Origin: Leucobacter muris
GTDB lineage: Bacteria; Actinomycetota; Actinomycetes; Actinomycetales; Microbacteriaceae
Assembly: GCF_004028235.1 (NCBI RefSeq)
Contig: NZ_CP035037.1
Location: 2,852,001-2,916,000, forward strand
Length of the DNA stretch: 64,000 nt
Direction: 5' to 3'
The notes under the pieces were generated by a model. The model ran no database searches. It was not told the DNA's origin and saw only the letters and a list, made by a program, of their open reading frames with translations. The position numbers were made by a program, and so were the translations under genes. Positions within the stretch are counted from its first letter, which is position 1. Every line of letters begins with the position of its first letter. Below, one piece after another: positions 51,257 to 59,687 of the stretch.

Positions 51257-51278
51257 CGTGGGGCAAACGTGGGGCAGA
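51257..51278. repeat. right prophage end: tandem CGTGGGGCARA repeats
   Basis: CGTGGGGCAAA followed by CGTGGGGCAGA, in the same orientation as the pair at 24887-24908 (one base differs). It is taken as the right arm-type site of the integrase. Confidence 0.65.
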
Positions 51279-51475
51279 GGGGGACTGTAATAGGCGGTAG
51301 TGCGCTGCCCCACGCGGTGACCCTGGACCCCCGAGATTGGCGTGTTGATGCGGGTCCAGGCGGTGCGCGGTGGTGCACCGCACTGCACTGTAATCGACGG
51401 TGATGGGCCTGATAGCGTTCGATGTGGGTGGGTCTGGGTGCGTGGGCCTCCCCCGGCGACGGATCGGAGGCGGGG
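51279..51475. other. noncoding prophage/host junction
   Basis: The 197 bp between the arm repeats and the host oxidase hold two imperfect direct repeats (ACTGTAATAGGCGGTAGTG from about 51285; ACTGTAATCGACGGTGATG from about 51387) and a small inverted repeat GCGGTG-GTG-CACCGC. No tRNA piece or copy of ATGAGAAGGTCA is present, so the right att core is not identified. Confidence 0.5.
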
Positions 51476-52645
51476 TCAGTGCCTGCCGATGGCGTCGAAG
51501 CGGGTGCGGGGCGGGGTGTCGCGGCCGAAGCGCCCCGGGCGCCAGCGCCGCTGGAACTCGGGATCCCCCGCTCCTCCCTCGATGAGATCGGCGAGGTACT
51601 CGCCCATGAAGGCAGCATATTTGAAGCCCTCGCCGGAGTCGCCGCACGCGAGCACAACCCGCGGGTGGGTGCGGCCGACGATGAAGTCGCCGTCGCCGGA
51701 GTCGGTCCACGTGCACACCTGCGTCGCGAGCACGCGGGGCGGCACGGCAGTGAGGTCGCGTTCGACGCGGGCGCGGATCTGCTCGGTGCGGCGGGGGTGC
51801 TCGGCTCGGTCGAGGTCGTCGCCGAGCGTGCCGCCCGCGAGGGGGCGGAGCGGCTGGTCGAGCCCCACCTTGTAGCCAGCCGCTCCGTTCGGCATGGCGT
51901 AGACGCCGGGCGCGTCGCCGGTGGGGCAGTCGATGAGGCCGGGCAGATCCGGCGCCGGCGGCGAGGCGGCGGGATCGCCGATGGTGACCACCTGCTCGAT
52001 GTAGGGCGTGAGCGGCAGTGCGAGATCGAGCCCGGGCAGCAGTTCGGCGGTGCCCGGCCCGGCCGCGACGAGCACCTGGTCGGCTTCGAGGGCGTCGCCG
52101 TCGGCGAGTGCGACCCGCACCGATCGGACTCCGGGCTCGATCCCCGTCGCGCGCGTGCTCGGGCGGTACCGACCGCCCGTCGCAGTGAAAGCGGCGAGGG
52201 CCTCCCGCAGCAGGCGATCGGCGAGCACGACGCCGGCCTGCTCCACGAACAGCGCGTCACGGCCGTCGGGCCGCAGCCCCGCGAATCGCTCCGCCACCCG
52301 GTCGGCGGCGACGCGCTCGACGGGCTGGCCGATCGAGGCGAGCGCTTGGGCCACGTCGGGCAGGGATGAGTGGTCTCGCCACAGCAGTCCCGTGCGGCGG
52401 AAGACCGGTGTGCCGAGGCGCTCGCTCAGCCGCTCCATCGCCCCGAGCGTGCCGAGCATGGCCCGCGCGCGCCACACCCGGGTGTCGGCGAGCCGCCAGA
52501 GGCGGGTGCTGCCGCCGCTCGACGCGTAGGGTCCGCCCGCGTCGAAGCGCTCGATCAGGGTGACGCGCCAGCCGCGATCCTGCAGCTGCAGCGCGGTGGG
52601 CAGGCCCCAGGCGCCTGCGCCGATGACGATCGCGGTGTCGCTCAT
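51476..52645 (-). CDS. FAD-dependent amine/amino acid oxidase (DAO family, SolA/MSOX-like)
   Basis: 389 aa: an N-terminal FAD fold (AIVIGAGAWGLPTALQLQDRGWRVTLIER), the SSGGSTRLWRL segment typical of sarcosine/N-methyl amino acid oxidases, and a C-terminal CTWTDSGDGDFIVG, ACGDSGEGFKYAAFMGEYLADLI. In monomeric sarcosine oxidases a Cys in this C-terminal part (KxCxY) holds the flavin; here Cys is present in ATQVCTWT. It would oxidise an N-methyl or secondary amine with release of peroxide. It is the last gene of the regulator-PuuB-cupin operon, so a role in amine breakdown fits. Confidence 0.87.
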   Translation of the reverse strand: MSDTAIVIGAGAWGLPTALQLQDRGWRVTLIERFDAGGPYASSGGSTRLWRLADTRVWRARAMLGTLGAMERLSERLGTPVFRRTGLLWRDHSSLPDVAQALASIGQPVERVAADRVAERFAGLRPDGRDALFVEQAGVVLADRLLREALAAFTATGGRYRPSTRATGIEPGVRSVRVALADGDALEADQVLVAAGPGTAELLPGLDLALPLTPYIEQVVTIGDPAASPPAPDLPGLIDCPTGDAPGVYAMPNGAAGYKVGLDQPLRPLAGGTLGDDLDRAEHPRRTEQIRARVERDLTAVPPRVLATQVCTWTDSGDGDFIVGRTHPRVVLACGDSGEGFKYAAFMGEYLADLIEGGAGDPEFQRRWRPGRFGRDTPPRTRFDAIGRH

Positions 52646-52755
52646 GGTGCGGTTCCTCTCGGCCCGGGCGGGCTGCTCGCTCGGCGAGACCGACTCGGAG
52701 GGGCCCCGGATCCGCGGATCCCGCCGCCCCTCCGAGCGAGCGCCCCGAGGCCGGG

Positions 52756-53111
52756 TCAGTCGTCGATGGTGGTGAAGTGCTTGCGCAGCGGCTCGTGCAC
52801 CCGCCAGACGCCCTCCACCCGGAGGGCATCACCATCACGTCGCCGGGCCCGAACTGCTCGGGCTGCTGCCCCTCGACCTCGATCGTGACGCGGCCGGCGA
52901 GGATGGTGCAGATCTCGGTGTAGCCGTTGCGTTCGGCGGTGAAGTCTCCGGGGGTGCACTCCCACAGGCCGGTGTCGATGCGGCCGTTCGACCAGGTGGT
53001 CGTCGCGGCTTCGGTGAGGCCGTCGGTGAGGGCGGTCGGCTTGGGGGCGTGGGCGCCGAGGTCGGCGGCGGCCGTGTCGTGGGCCGAGTGGGTGACGATG
53101 GTGTCGCTCAT
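52756..53111 (-). pseudogene. cupin (DUF861 type), apparent single-base frameshift
   Basis: Cupin_3 family protein of about 118 aa: TWSNGRIDTGLWECTPGDFTAERNGYTEICTILAGRVTIEVEG, then FGPGDVMVMPSG. After SGW the frame breaks at about 52814-52816, and the expected end (EGVWRVHEPLRKHFTTIDD) continues in the next frame to 52756. Restoring one C (G on the coding strand) gives PSGWEGVWRVHEPLRK, the standard family ending. The gene is otherwise sound and sits inside an intact operon, so a base-calling error is the likely cause. The role may be handling an amine-derived intermediate. Confidence 0.8.
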
Positions 53112-53151
53112 GGGGTCTTCCTGGTGTCTCGGGGTGGGGTGGCGGCGCGGA

Positions 53152-54522
53152 TCAGTGGCGGCCGGTGATGACGTCGGCGATGTGCGCGATCGGTGAGGTC
53201 TTCGCGCGGCCGGCGAGCTCGCTGCGGTCGGCGACGCCGTAGGCGGCGTAGAGACCCTTCGTGGCGAGCCAGCGCAGCGGCTCGGGCTCCCACTTGCGCA
53301 CGCGGTGGTTCACCCACGGCAGCGAGGCGATCTCGGTGTCGTCGCCGAGGATGAGGTCGGCGATCGTGCGCCCCGCCAGATTGGTCGAGGTGACGCCCGT
53401 GCCGACGTAGCCGCCGCCCCACGCGATGCCGGTCTCGCGGTCGAGACCCACGGTCGCGGCCCAGTCGCGGGGCACGCCCAGCACCCCCGACCACACGTGG
53501 TCGATGCCGGCGCCCCGGGTGGCCGGGAAGAAGCGGTGCAGGATCTCGCTCAGCGTGTCGACCGTGACGGGCGGGGTCTGACCGTCGGTGTCGGTCTTCG
53601 ATCCGAACTTGTAGGGCACGCCGCGCCCGCCGATCGCGATGCGATCGTCGGCGGTGCGCTGCGCGTACATGTAGACGTGCGCGAAATCGCCGAGCACCTC
53701 GCCCCGGTTCCAGTTCAGCTCGTCCCACACCTCGGGGGCGAGCGGCTCGGTCGCGATCAGCGACGAGTTCATCGGCAACCAGAGCCGGTGCAGGCCCTTG
53801 AGGTTCGCGGTGAACCCCTCGGTGGCGCGCACCACGAACTCGGCCGACACCGTGCCGTGGGTGGTGCGCACGCGGTGCGGCTCGATCTCGACGACGCGGG
53901 TGCGCTCGTAGATCTCGACGCCGAGGCGCTCGACGGCGTCGGCGAGACCCGCGGCGAGCTTGGCGGGCTGGATGCGCGCGGCGTGCGGATGCCAGACCGC
54001 GGCCCTCGTGTGCGCGACGTTGATCTTCGCCTTCGCCTCGTCGGCCTCGAGCAGTTCGAGGTCGGTGTGCTTCCACGTCTGCTCCGCGGCGGCGAAGGAG
54101 CGGATGCGCGCCTCCTGCGCGGGCGTGTACGCGACGTTGAACTCGCCGCCCTTCACGATGCCGGCTTCGATGCCCTCGACCGCCGCCACGCGGATGACCT
54201 CGTCGACCGTCTCGTTCATGGCTCGCTGCAGGCGCTCGGCCGCATCCCTGCCGTGGGTGCGCACGTACTGCTCGCGACCGCCCGTGATCGCGTTCGTGAG
54301 CCAGCCGCCGTTGCGACCCGATGCCCCGTAGCCGACGTGCCGCTGCTCGAGGATCACGACCCGCAGCTCGGGTCGGGCCTGCTTCAGGTAGTACGCGGTC
54401 CAGAGGCCGGTGTAGCCGGCCCCCACGATCGCGACGTCGGCGGTGAGGTTCCCGGGCAGCTCGGGCCGCTGTTTCGGAGCGCCGATCTGCTGCCACCAGT
54501 GGGACACGTTGCCGTTGATCAT
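53152..54522 (-). CDS. FAD oxidoreductase, PuuB-like (gamma-glutamylputrescine oxidase family)
   Basis: 456 aa: FAD fold DVAIVGAGYTGLWTAYYLKQARPELRVVILEQ, then GYGASGRNGGWLTNAI, a hallmark of the PuuB/OrdL group, and a C-terminal GGGYVGTGVTSTNLAGRTIADLIL. The family oxidises glutamylated or free polyamines and related amino compounds. ATG 54522 is preceded by AAGGA and overlaps the stop of the upstream regulator gene, so the two are one operon. The regulator is PuuR-like, in keeping with a polyamine role. Confidence 0.87.
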   Translation of the reverse strand: MINGNVSHWWQQIGAPKQRPELPGNLTADVAIVGAGYTGLWTAYYLKQARPELRVVILEQRHVGYGASGRNGGWLTNAITGGREQYVRTHGRDAAERLQRAMNETVDEVIRVAAVEGIEAGIVKGGEFNVAYTPAQEARIRSFAAAEQTWKHTDLELLEADEAKAKINVAHTRAAVWHPHAARIQPAKLAAGLADAVERLGVEIYERTRVVEIEPHRVRTTHGTVSAEFVVRATEGFTANLKGLHRLWLPMNSSLIATEPLAPEVWDELNWNRGEVLGDFAHVYMYAQRTADDRIAIGGRGVPYKFGSKTDTDGQTPPVTVDTLSEILHRFFPATRGAGIDHVWSGVLGVPRDWAATVGLDRETGIAWGGGYVGTGVTSTNLAGRTIADLILGDDTEIASLPWVNHRVRKWEPEPLRWLATKGLYAAYGVADRSELAGRAKTSPIAHIADVITGRH

Positions 54523-55157
54523 TCGGGGTTCCTTCGTTGTCGGGTGATACGGGTCTCGGCGGGCGTCGGCGCGTGCGGGGCCTCGTCCGGAGTGGGTGGG
54601 CTGTTGATCCAGAGGATCGCTGCGGGGGCGCTCGATTCGTTGACGACCCGGTGCGGCACCGAGCTCAGGAACTCGATCGAGTCGTCGGTGTCGAGGTCGT
54701 AGCGGGCGCCGTCGAGTTCGAGCACCACGCGCCCCTCGGTGACCACGACGATCTCCTGCGAGTGGCCGTGGGTGTAGGCGTCGGCCCCGGTCGAGCCGCC
54801 CGGCTGGAAGCGGCCGGCGTAGATCTCGAGGTTGCGCAGCGGCGGCAGGGCGACCACGTGCTTCTCGGCACCGGCGAGCGGCAGGGTGGGTCGATCGGCC
54901 GCGCGCAGCACACCACGAGTGTGGGCGGAGGAGTCGTCGAGCAGCTGGGCCGGCGCGACGCCAAGCGCGGCGGCGACCTTGCGCAGCGACGCGACGCTCG
55001 CGTTCGTGCGCCCGTTCTCGAGCTGGCTGAGGAAGCTGGAGCTGACGCCGGCGGCGGCGGCGAGCGCTCGCAGGCTCATGCCTCGCAGCCGGCGGAACGA
55101 CGCGACGCGACGGCCGAGGTCGCCCTCCCCCGGGGTGTCGCGCGGTGCCGCGCCCAT
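54519..55157 (-). CDS. XRE-cupin transcriptional regulator (PuuR-like)
   Basis: 212 aa: an N-terminal XRE helix-turn-helix (LGRRVASFRRLRGMSLRALAAAAGVSSSFLSQLENGRTNASVASLRKVAAALG, residues about 14-66) and a C-terminal cupin sensor (SQEIVVVTEGRVVLELDGARYDLDTDDSIEFLSSVPHRVVNES). PuuR in E. coli has this layout and represses putrescine-use genes. The start at ATG 55157 is set by GAGGAGGAG just upstream; a GTG at 55196 lacks a site. A 19-bp palindrome about 40 bp upstream is the likely operator. Confidence 0.88.
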   Translation of the reverse strand: MGAAPRDTPGEGDLGRRVASFRRLRGMSLRALAAAAGVSSSFLSQLENGRTNASVASLRKVAAALGVAPAQLLDDSSAHTRGVLRAADRPTLPLAGAEKHVVALPPLRNLEIYAGRFQPGGSTGADAYTHGHSQEIVVVTEGRVVLELDGARYDLDTDDSIEFLSSVPHRVVNESSAPAAILWINSPPTPDEAPHAPTPAETRITRQRRNPE

Positions 55158-55194
55158 GGCTCCTCCTCGATGCCGCGGCCGGAGCCGCACGCTC

Positions 55195-55213
55195 ACTGAA
55201 CAGTGTGTTCAGT
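55195..55213. promoter_or_regulatory. palindromic operator upstream of the XRE-cupin regulator
   Basis: ACTGAACAGTGTGTTCAGT: perfect 8-bp arms around a GTG centre, in a locally AT-rich promoter region. It probably mediates self-regulation by the XRE-cupin protein. Confidence 0.6.
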
Positions 55214-55290
55214 ATTCTTTTCACAACGTACAACCGTGCCGGCTCCGGCGCAAGGGGGCAGGCGCCTCCGTCGCCGAAGCCGGCAGGCCG

Positions 55291-56412
55291 CTACTCCCCC
55301 GCCGCAGGACCGCCGGGCAGAGCCGTCAACCCGCGGATCTCGGCGAAGAGGTCGTCGAGCCCGAGCGTCTGATCGGGCACGTACGCGAGCGGATCGGGTG
55401 TCGCGTCGAGGCCCAGCAGACCCTCGACCGTGGCGAGCAGGCAGTACGGCGCGTACGACGGGTTGTACCCGCCCTCCTGCACCAGGATCGCCCGGCCGTC
55501 GGTGTGGCGGTCGGCCAGCTCGCGCACCCGTCCGCCGATGCCGTGGAAGCCCGGCATCGACACGTTGTGGCGGCCGTTGGGGTCGTACGCGCTGGCGTCC
55601 TGCCCGCTCGCGCAGACGATCATGCCCGGCCTGAAGCGCTCGGCGAGGGGAGCGATCACCTCGTCGAACGCGCGCAGATACCCGGCGTTGCCCGCTCCGA
55701 GCGGCAGCGGCACGTTCTGGTTGAACCCCTCGCCCGCTCCGGCTCCGCGCTCCTCGAGGCGGCCCGTCTGCGGATGGCTCGCGCCCCAGGCGCCGTGATC
55801 CATGTGCAGGCTCACGGTGAGCACGTCGTCGCGCTCGTAGAAGATGTCCTGCGTGCCGTTGCCGTGGTGCACGTCCCAGTCGATCACGAGCACGCGCTCC
55901 ACCCCGGCCCGGCGGGCCGCGTCGGCCGCGAGCGCGGCGCCGTTGAAGAAGCAGTACCCGTCCGCCTGCGCGCGCTGGGCGTGGTGCCCCGGCGGCCGCG
56001 TCAGCGCGTACGCGAGGGGCGCCGCGCCCGAGAGCACCGTCTCGGCAGCGGCGAGCGCGGTGCCGGCTGCGGCGAGCAACGGCTCGTACGAGCCGGATGC
56101 CAGGCGGGTCGTGCCCGTCACCCAGCCCCCGCCCCGCTCGGCGGCCCGCCGGATCTCGGCGACGTAGTCCGCCTCGTGCACCCGCGCCAGTTCCTCCTCG
56201 GAGGCGAGCCGGCCGGGTGCGAAGCGGATCGCGTCGGCCGCCGGGCCGCGGCCCAGCACGTCGTGCATCCGCTCGATGCGCAGCCGGCCCTCGGTGTGCG
56301 GCTCGTTCGCCGCGAACCAGGGGCTGGGGGCCGTCTCGTGCAGCGCGCTGCCCGTGTCGTGGTCCAGCACCCGCGCGTCGAAGTGCACGGCCAGGGGGTC
56401 CCGTCGTGTCAT
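55291..56412 (-). CDS. acetylpolyamine amidohydrolase / histone-deacetylase-family enzyme
   Basis: 373 aa, zinc-dependent arginase/HDAC fold. Motifs in order: LTRPPGHHAQ (catalytic His pair), VLVIDWDVHHGNGTQDIFY (zinc Asp and His), CASGQDASAYDPNGRHN (second zinc Asp) and VQEGGYNPSY (transition-state Tyr). Bacterial members remove acetyl groups from acetylated polyamines or small amides. Placement at the end of a PotABCD-like importer operon favours acetylpolyamines as substrate. It starts at ATG 56412, 34 bp after the cupin gene. Confidence 0.87.
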   Translation of the reverse strand: MTRRDPLAVHFDARVLDHDTGSALHETAPSPWFAANEPHTEGRLRIERMHDVLGRGPAADAIRFAPGRLASEEELARVHEADYVAEIRRAAERGGGWVTGTTRLASGSYEPLLAAAGTALAAAETVLSGAAPLAYALTRPPGHHAQRAQADGYCFFNGAALAADAARRAGVERVLVIDWDVHHGNGTQDIFYERDDVLTVSLHMDHGAWGASHPQTGRLEERGAGAGEGFNQNVPLPLGAGNAGYLRAFDEVIAPLAERFRPGMIVCASGQDASAYDPNGRHNVSMPGFHGIGGRVRELADRHTDGRAILVQEGGYNPSYAPYCLLATVEGLLGLDATPDPLAYVPDQTLGLDDLFAEIRGLTALPGGPAAGE

Positions 56413-56446
56413 GCGCGCACCCCCTCCGATGTCGTCGCTCCCATGG

Positions 56447-56848
56447 TCACTCCTGCGCCGGGGTCATGTTGTAGACGAAGAAGGCCGGCTCGTCGCCCAC
56501 GTTCTCGAGGTGGTAGGTCCATCCCGGGGCGAGGTACACGGTGTCGTCGGGGCCGAGGTCGAACACGCCCTCGTCCCAGGTGAGCCGCAGGCGCCCGCGG
56601 ATGATGTAGTACGTCTCGTCGACGGGGCCGTACCAGTGGTCGGCCTCGGCGGGGTCGAAGCTCTCCCGGCTCGACCAGCGGTTCGTCTGCTCGCCGGGAT
56701 CCATCCAGCAGACGCCCTGCGTGAGCTCGCTCTGGTGCTCGGCGCGCGTGATGATGCGGTTGATCCGCACCTTCGTGGGTGCGGATCCCGCGTCGACCGG
56801 GGTCAGCTCTGCGAGCTTGACGTGGACTGGGCGAGGGTTGCGGTCCAT
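56447..56848 (-). CDS. small cupin in the transporter operon
   Basis: 133-aa single-domain cupin (TNRWSSRESFDPAEADHWYGPVDETYYIIRGRLRLTW; DLGPDDTVYLAPGWTYHLENVGDEPAFFVYN). Motif 1 lacks the usual HxH, reading HWYGPVDETYYIIRG, but keeps His, Glu and Gly, and motif 2 has the His in TYHLEN. It may be an enzyme with reduced metal ligands or a ligand-binding protein. Its start lies 46 bp inside the upstream ATPase gene, so it is tightly coupled. Confidence 0.78.
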   Translation of the reverse strand: MDRNPRPVHVKLAELTPVDAGSAPTKVRINRIITRAEHQSELTQGVCWMDPGEQTNRWSSRESFDPAEADHWYGPVDETYYIIRGRLRLTWDEGVFDLGPDDTVYLAPGWTYHLENVGDEPAFFVYNMTPAQE

Positions 56849-57936
56849 GGATTCCTCGTTTCTGTTGCTTCGTCGCGTGTGGGGAAGACGGTGGTGCGGT
56901 CGGCCGACCAGCCGAGTCGCACCTCGGCGCCCACGGCGGGGGTGGGCGACTCGACGCCGGAGCGCACGATCAGCGTGCCCGCGCCGGTGGTGATCTCGAG
57001 CCGGCTCTGCGCCCCGAGGTAGGTGAGATCGGTGACAATGCCGGTCAGCTCGCACTCGTCGGCGGGCGCACCGGCGGGGAGCACCCGCACGCGCTCGGGC
57101 CTCACGATCGCCACGGCCGGGCCGTCGGGGAGGTCGCCCGCGGCGAGCCGGATGCCCGCGGCGCCCACGAACTCGCCGCCGACCACCTCGCCCGCGACCG
57201 CGTTCGACTCGCCGATGAAGCGCGCGACGAAGAGCGTCGCGGGGTGCTCGTAGAGTTCCTCCGGGGTGCCGACCTGCTCGATCCGTCCCTCGTTGAACAC
57301 CGCGATCCGGTCGGAGAGGGTCAGCGCCTCCTCCTGATCGTGAGTCACGAACACGACGGTGATCCCGAGTTCGCGATGCAGGCGGCGCAGCTCGAGCTGG
57401 AGCCGCTCGCGCAGGGCCCGGTCGAGCGCGCCGAACGGCTCGTCCATGAGCAGCAGGCGGGGTTCGAAGACGAGGGCGCGCGCGAGCGCGACGCGCTGCT
57501 GCTGGCCGCCGCTCAGCTGCCCCGGCTTCGCCTGGGCCCGCGTGTGCAGTTCGACGAGCTCGAGTGCGGCGAGCGCGCGCTCCGTGCGCTCGGCCTTCGG
57601 CACGCCGCGCTGCCGCAGCGGGAACTCCACGTTCTCCCGCACGGTGAGGTGCGGGAAGAGCGAGTAGTTCTGGAACACCATGCCGAGGCCCCGTTTGTGG
57701 GGCGGCACCGACGTGATCTCGGCGCCGTCGCACACGACGCTGCCTGCGCTCGGGGTGGTGAAGCCCGCGACCATCGAGAGGGTCGTCGTCTTGCCCGAAC
57801 CGCTCGGGCCGAGCAGCGTCAGGAACTCCCCGGATGCGACGTCGAGATCGACGTCCTGTACGGCGGCGGCGCCTCCGTAGCGCTTGACGAGGCCGCTGAG
57901 CCGGAGCTCGGCGCCAGCGGTGGCGGTCACAGTCAT
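56803..57936 (-). CDS. potA: PotA-like ABC transporter ATPase
   Basis: 377 aa: Walker A GPSGSGKTTTLSM, Q loop MVFQNYSLFPHLTV, signature LSGGQQQRVALARAL, Walker B LLLMDEPFGALD, switch His VFVTHDQEEAL, then a TOBE domain (VRPERVRVL, LTYLGAQSRLEI). This is the spermidine/putrescine (PotA) group of ATPases. Starting at ATG 57936 gives MTVTATAGAELRLSG, and its ATG overlaps the permease stop. It powers amine import through the two permeases below. Confidence 0.88.
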   Translation of the reverse strand: MTVTATAGAELRLSGLVKRYGGAAAVQDVDLDVASGEFLTLLGPSGSGKTTTLSMVAGFTTPSAGSVVCDGAEITSVPPHKRGLGMVFQNYSLFPHLTVRENVEFPLRQRGVPKAERTERALAALELVELHTRAQAKPGQLSGGQQQRVALARALVFEPRLLLMDEPFGALDRALRERLQLELRRLHRELGITVVFVTHDQEEALTLSDRIAVFNEGRIEQVGTPEELYEHPATLFVARFIGESNAVAGEVVGGEFVGAAGIRLAAGDLPDGPAVAIVRPERVRVLPAGAPADECELTGIVTDLTYLGAQSRLEITTGAGTLIVRSGVESPTPAVGAEVRLGWSADRTTVFPTRDEATETRNPWTATLAQSTSSSQS

Positions 57937-58751
57937 TCGACGTCTCCTAGTCGTTTCGCGGCACGCCGTTCTCGGACGACCTGCACGAGGCGGGGGATGA
58001 GGATGATGAGGGTGGAGAGCACGAGCAGCAGCGTGGAGGCCGCCGCGATGCTCGGATCGGTCTCGACGGTCACCGAGCTGTACATCTGCACCGGCAGCGT
58101 GCGCACCGTCGGCGACTGCAGGAAGTACGCGACGACGACCTCGTCGAGGCTCGTCACGAAGGCGAAGATGAAGCCGGTGACGATGCCGGGCAGCAGGATC
58201 GGCAGCTGCACCTGGGTGAAGCGGGCGACGGGCCCGGCGCCCAGCACGGCGGCGGCCCGCACGAGCGTCTCGTCGAGGCCGCGCAGGGCGGTGCCGACGG
58301 GGATCAGCACGAACGGCAGGGCGAGCGCGAGGTGCGCCAGCACGAGGCCGAGCGGCGAGCCGCTGAGCCCCCAGCGCAGGTACATGCCGAAGATGGCGAT
58401 CGCCGCGACGATGCCCGGCACGAGGATCGGCAGCATCATCGTGACCTGCGCGGTCGCCGCGAGCCTCGCCCGCAGACCGCGCAGCCCGAGCGCCGCGAGG
58501 GTGCCGAGTGCGGTGGCGACGATCGCGACGACGAGCGCGATCCAGAGGCTCGTGCCGAGCGAACCCAGCCAGCGCTGGTCGGTGAAGAACTTCTCGTACC
58601 ACTGCAGCGACCAGCCCTCGATCGGGAAGGCGAAGCTGCGCTTGTCCGAGAACGACAGCGGGATCACGACGAGCGTCGGCGCCACGAGCAGTAGCGCCGC
58701 GACCGCGGCCCAGATGCGCAGCGGCAGGCGGATGCGTGTGGGTTCGTTCAT
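57933..58751 (-). CDS. potC: PotC-like ABC transporter permease
   Basis: 272 aa, six membrane segments (IWAAVAALLLVAPTLVVIPLSF first) with the permease EAA-type loop (ALRGLDETLVRAAAVLGAGPVARFTQVQLPILLPGIVTG). It forms the channel with the PotB-like protein. The start ATG overlaps the PotB-like stop by 4 bp. Confidence 0.88.
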   Translation of the reverse strand: MNEPTRIRLPLRIWAAVAALLLVAPTLVVIPLSFSDKRSFAFPIEGWSLQWYEKFFTDQRWLGSLGTSLWIALVVAIVATALGTLAALGLRGLRARLAATAQVTMMLPILVPGIVAAIAIFGMYLRWGLSGSPLGLVLAHLALALPFVLIPVGTALRGLDETLVRAAAVLGAGPVARFTQVQLPILLPGIVTGFIFAFVTSLDEVVVAYFLQSPTVRTLPVQMYSSVTVETDPSIAAASTLLLVLSTLIILIPRLVQVVRERRAAKRLGDVE

Positions 58752-59599
58752 CGGGCCTCACCTCCGGAGATCATCTGCGAGACGCCTCGTCGCAGCGGGG
58801 CCACCGCGAGGATCACCACGCAGAAGAGGCCGAGCGTGGCGAGCAGCAGGATGCCGGAGAGCGCACCGGCCCCGGCGAAGTCGACGATCTTCTCCACGCG
58901 CTGCCCGATGACCTGGGCGATCATGGCCTCCTTCGGGCTGCCGATCAGCTGGGGCGTGATGTAGAAGCCGAGCGCGAGGATGAACACCAGCGAGCTCGCG
59001 GCGAAGAGGCCGGGCAGCGACTGCGGCAGGTACACCTGCCAGAACGCGCGGTATCGGTTCGCGCCGAGGCTCTGCGCCGCGGCGAGCTGACGCCGGTCGA
59101 TCGCCGCGAGAGCGGTGTAGAGCGTGAGGATCATGTAGGGCAGCAGGATCTGCACGATGGCGAGCACCACGCCGGCGAGCGTGCCGCGCAGGGTCGCGTT
59201 CTCGGCGCCGAAGAAGCCGAGGATCGCCGAGACCGGGCCATCGCGCTGCAGCAGCGAGATCCAGGCGAAGGTGCGCGCCATGAGCGAGGTCCAGAAGGGC
59301 ACGAGCACGAGCACCATGAGCAGGGTGCGCGCGGTCGGGCCCACCAGCGTGAGCAGGTAGGCGAAGGGGTATCCCAGCAGCACGCACACGATCACCGTGA
59401 TGACCGCCGTCGCGAACGTGCGGCCGAGCACTCGAAGGGTCGTCGGGTCGGCGAGGGCCGCCGTGTACTGCCCGAGCCCGGGTTCGGGATCGGTGAACGA
59501 GCGCACGATGATGACGGCGATCGGCAGGAGAAAGAAGATCAGCACGATGGCGAGCGCCGGCACGATGGCGACGCCGCTGAAGAGGCGCGAGGCGCGCAT
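58748..59599 (-). CDS. potB: PotB-like ABC transporter permease
   Basis: 283 aa, six membrane segments (LFSGVAIVPALAIVLIFFLLPIAVIIV first) and the EAA loop (DRRQLAAAQSLGANRYRAFWQVYLPQSLPGLFAAS). The start at ATG 59599 (MRASRLFSG) is set by GGAGG 5 nt upstream. A longer frame from 59683 adds a Pro/Gly-rich stretch without a site and is rejected. Confidence 0.87.
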   Translation of the reverse strand: MRASRLFSGVAIVPALAIVLIFFLLPIAVIIVRSFTDPEPGLGQYTAALADPTTLRVLGRTFATAVITVIVCVLLGYPFAYLLTLVGPTARTLLMVLVLVPFWTSLMARTFAWISLLQRDGPVSAILGFFGAENATLRGTLAGVVLAIVQILLPYMILTLYTALAAIDRRQLAAAQSLGANRYRAFWQVYLPQSLPGLFAASSLVFILALGFYITPQLIGSPKEAMIAQVIGQRVEKIVDFAGAGALSGILLLATLGLFCVVILAVAPLRRGVSQMISGGEAR

Positions 59600-59687
59600 G
59601 GAACCTCCAGGGTCTGGTGAGCGGGATCCGGGTGCCGCCGGCCGGGGCGCGGTGGCGCCTCCGGCTGGCGGCGAAGCGGTCACCGGC

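Larger units (their letters stand above)
24887..51278. mobile_element. defective siphovirus-type prophage
   Basis: The limits are set by the paired CGTGGGGCARA repeats and by host genes on both sides. Within are an integrase remnant, an HK97-type head module, a long-tail siphovirus tail module, lysis genes and cargo, all in the standard order. No repressor, excisionase or replication gene is visible. The IS256-family element at 25988-27372 replaces that part. The exact att core and ends are not resolved. Confidence 0.85.
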
